From Methanosarcina sp. MSH10X1 (GTDB taxonomy: Archaea > Halobacteriota > Methanosarcinia > Methanosarcinales > Methanosarcinaceae), in NCBI RefSeq assembly GCF_004099695.1, contig NZ_SCHL01000026.1, positions 1 to 35,099 of the forward strand: a stretch of 35,099 bases of DNA, in the 5' to 3' direction. The translations under genes and the position numbers were made by a program. The notes below the pieces were generated by a model. That model was not told the origin of the DNA and searched no databases. It was given only the letters and a program-made list of their open reading frames with translations. Shown one piece after another: positions 33,237-35,099 of the stretch (the stretch's first letter is position 1; each line of letters opens with the position of its first letter).

Positions 33237-34010
33237 ATGGAGATAGCCAATGAAAATTCCGAGATTAATTACAGAACCGAACTGCGCTCTATTAAGGAAG
33301 AAGTAAGCTCCCTGCGGAATGAGTTCTCACGCTTCTTGCAGCGGGCAAACCAGCAGCACATTGAAGGAATGCTTGGGGAAATGAGAAGAAATTTTACGAA
33401 ACCTATGGTAGACTATCTCTGTGAGGATGCAAGCGAGAGGATGCATACCCGCATGACTGCGGACTGCGGGATGCGGGATTTTTGTGAAACGGCGTTCAGG
33501 GAACTTTTGCAGGAAACCGCAGGGCTTGTCGGAAGGGGCAGAATCGAAGCTGAGACCATAAAACTGTACCGGGACAGACTGGAGGAACTAAAAAAGGAAG
33601 CAAAAACCTCCAGTTGCAGCAGGTGCTTTTCGGAAGCTACAAATCTTTTTGAAAAGCAGGTCAAACTCATGCATTCGCTTCAGATTTATGAAGACCGGGA
33701 AGAAGAGAACAAAAAAACCGATATTAGCAAAATCGAGCCTGAAAAGCTGGTCTCTGAAGTCTGCGAGCCTGTGGCTAACCGCCAGCGTCTCCTGATGCTC
33801 CAGGCACTCTCCGGAGAAAGCAAAACGTTTTCCGAACTTTCCAAACTTACAGGTTTGCGCGGCGGAAACTTGCTCTTTCACCTTCAGAAACTGCTTGAAA
33901 CAGGCATGGTTTTACAGCGAAATGAGCGGGGAGACTATATTATTACCAGAAAAGGGTATTTCACTCTGCAGGGGCTTTCCAGGATCTATTCCGAAATTGA
34001 AAAGGAATAA
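33237..34010 (+). CDS. Winged-helix (ArsR-like) transcriptional regulator
   Basis: A 257-residue cytoplasmic protein. The first ~60 residues are coiled-coil-like (RTELRSIKEEVSSLRNEFSR), the middle is helical with CSRCFSEATNLFEKQVKL (Cys-x2-Cys) and other Cys at about 62, 76 and 82, and the C terminus (about 180-250) is a winged helix: ANRQRLLMLQALSGESKTFS, LTGLRGGNLLFHLQKLLETG, MVLQRNERGDYIITRKGYF. The HTH fits the ArsR-type HTH_20 group. The cysteine-bearing middle domain may sense metal or redox state. A Shine-Dalgarno-like GAGGCAGG precedes the ATG by seven bases. Divergent from the small Cys protein, which might be a target. Confidence 0.9.
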   Translation: MEIANENSEINYRTELRSIKEEVSSLRNEFSRFLQRANQQHIEGMLGEMRRNFTKPMVDYLCEDASERMHTRMTADCGMRDFCETAFRELLQETAGLVGRGRIEAETIKLYRDRLEELKKEAKTSSCSRCFSEATNLFEKQVKLMHSLQIYEDREEENKKTDISKIEPEKLVSEVCEPVANRQRLLMLQALSGESKTFSELSKLTGLRGGNLLFHLQKLLETGMVLQRNERGDYIITRKGYFTLQGLSRIYSEIEKE

Positions 34011-34023
34011 AAAAGTCAAATTA

Positions 34024-34854
34024 TCACTTCTCGACAAAACGGCCCTGATCAGGTTTTGCTATCTGATTGAAATAATTTACCAGTTTTTCTAAATTTTCTG
34101 TCAGTTCTTCTCCTCTCACAGATTGTCCATGCCCCGGAATTAACAATAATGGCCTTAAATCCCTGAGTTGTTTTACTGAACTCTTCGCCGCGTTCCAATC
34201 TATAGTAAAGTACTTAGGAGGGCCTCTAATTCTTTCCTTCTGGGTGGCTACGGACACGAGCGATTCCTGTTCTACTGTACTGAGAGCATCTCCGGCTATA
34301 AGCACACGGTCTTTTTCTCTGAACAATGAGATATGTCCTTCGGTATGTCCGGGAGTATGTATCCACCTCCAGCCCGGCATACCGGGTACACTGCCATCGT
34401 CAGGAAGCGCTACAGCACGAGAACCTATGTCTATACGTTTGTGCGGAAAAGCTGGTGACATTTTAGCTACCAGACCCTTATCTACGGTAGGGTCTGGGAC
34501 AGGATAATCCTTTTTTCCAGTTATATAGGGCAATTCTAACCTGTGGGCATATACCGGAACATTCCATAATTTAGAGAGTTCAAGGACCGACCCTATATGG
34601 TCGAAATGCCCGTGTGTAAGAATAATCGCCTGTGGTCTGCTACTTTTACCAAACCTTTCTTCAACAGCTTCCAATATGAAATCCGCCGAATTTTCAAGCC
34701 CTGTATCTACAAGCGCCCATCCGGCTGTCCTGTTATTGGGGCCTCCAACCAGGCAGGCGGTTACAATGGTAAAATTCATAACTAAAATGTCCGAAGTAAC
34801 TTCTTGCGATGACCTGGTGATTGTAGAGAATCCTTCAAGAATTTTGCTTCCCAT
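34024..34854 (-). CDS. Metallo-beta-lactamase fold hydrolase
   Basis: A 276-residue protein from ATG 34854 with AAGGAG eight bases upstream. All metal ligands of the two-zinc MBL site are visible: HGHFDH (His81, His83, Asp85, His86), HTPGHTEGH (His170), AGDAL (Asp189) and PGHGQ (His242). The VTACLVGG start and WALVDTGLEN strand fit a glyoxalase II-like or general MBL hydrolase. Substrate unknown; no partner gene adjoins it. It converges on the regulator gene with only 13 bases between the stop codons. Confidence 0.93.
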   Translation of the reverse strand: MGSKILEGFSTITRSSQEVTSDILVMNFTIVTACLVGGPNNRTAGWALVDTGLENSADFILEAVEERFGKSSRPQAIILTHGHFDHIGSVLELSKLWNVPVYAHRLELPYITGKKDYPVPDPTVDKGLVAKMSPAFPHKRIDIGSRAVALPDDGSVPGMPGWRWIHTPGHTEGHISLFREKDRVLIAGDALSTVEQESLVSVATQKERIRGPPKYFTIDWNAAKSSVKQLRDLRPLLLIPGHGQSVRGEELTENLEKLVNYFNQIAKPDQGRFVEK

Positions 34855-34908
34855 TTAGTTTTCTCCTTTTACTGGATAATTTTTTATTGTAAATCGACAT
34901 AAAATTTA

Positions 34909-34928
34909 CAGGTCTTGTCAGGTCTTGT
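34909..34928. repeat. 10-bp direct duplication
   Basis: CAGGTCTTGT occurs twice in tandem about 55 bases upstream of the metallo-beta-lactamase gene start. It may be an operator or a slippage product. Confidence 0.6.
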
Positions 34929-35032
34929 AAGAATTATTTATCAATATCCCTCTGGCAGCAGCTCCATTCGGTAAAGAATCGGATATTTTTATATCGTATT
35001 CACTAGCCGTATTGATCTTACTAAATCAAATT

Positions 35033-35082
35033 GCGGGCGGCCACCCCACCCTAAAGGATGGGGTATGCTTCGGGCCGCCCGC
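35033..35082. other. GC-rich compound hairpin; possible IS200/IS605-type end or omega-RNA fold
   Basis: An outer perfect 10-bp stem (GCGGGCGGCC, 35033-35042, with GGCCGCCCGC, 35073-35082) encloses an inner perfect 6-bp stem (ACCCCA, 35043-35048, with TGGGGT, 35059-35064), extended by two more C-G pairs past one mismatch and closed by TAAA. An eight-base bulge (35065-35072) lies on one side only. The GC content contrasts sharply with the AT-rich flank. Such imperfect, asymmetric hairpins are found at the ends of IS200/IS605 elements and in TnpB guide RNAs. The window ends 17 bases later, so no transposase can be confirmed. Confidence 0.45.
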
Positions 35083-35099
35083 CCGGTTGTTCTGGTAGT

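Overview
The window looks like chromosome of a Methanosarcina-type methanogenic archaeon. The signs are a connectase (DUF2121) gene, genes with archaeal Shine-Dalgarno and TATA signals, a soluble HisKA_2 sensor kinase, secreted TolB-like/PKD and S-layer-type proteins, and AT-rich intergenic DNA full of short tandem repeats. No rRNA, tRNA, CRISPR array or intact transposase was seen. The species cannot be fixed from sequence alone.

Layout: (1) 0-1.2 kb: the 3' end of a ferredoxin-like aldo/keto reductase and a convergent flavin-reductase-domain protein. (2) 1.2-3.9 kb: four tandem genes for small membrane-anchored proteins, two of them carrying an SbsA/Big_5-type Ig-like domain. All four share an identically spaced G-rich box directly before a non-AUG codon, and two share a duplicated leader. 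(3) 4.1-10 kb, minus strand: a fused 5-oxoprolinase/hydantoinase, an AT-rich orphan restriction-endonuclease-like protein and connectase. (4) 10.2-17 kb, plus strand: pirin; a membrane protein with an XRE-type regulator; an ATPase, S-layer-like protein and permease set of the MacB type; and a MagIII-like DNA glycosylase. (5) 17-19 kb: gene-poor, AT-rich, probably accessory. (6) 19.2-22.3 kb: a PAS-GAF-PAS histidine kinase and a uracil-DNA-glycosylase-like protein. (7) 22.3-24.2 kb: mostly non-coding, with repeats, a DUF2173 gene and two stem-loops. (8) 24.2-28.1 kb, plus strand: an M23-like protein lacking one catalytic His, a Rossmann/Cys-motif protein, a DUF72 protein and a stand-alone TaqI-like specificity domain. 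(9) 28.1-32.1 kb: repeat-rich spacers around a secreted seven-bladed propeller/PKD protein and an eight-TPR protein. (10) 32.1-35.1 kb: CoA-binding protein, small Cys protein, winged-helix regulator, metallo-beta-lactamase-fold protein, and at the right edge a GC-rich compound hairpin that may be the end of an IS200/IS605-type element.

Genes that clearly belong together are the 12.4-16.1 kb transporter set, the 11.5-12.1 kb membrane protein/regulator pair and the 1.6-3.9 kb surface cluster. Most others look like single transcription units. The least ordinary parts are the surface cluster with its shared initiation box, the TPR gene whose strong Shine-Dalgarno points at an ATT or ACG codon, and the two orphan restriction-type proteins. 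All family assignments are from motif reading, without database searches.
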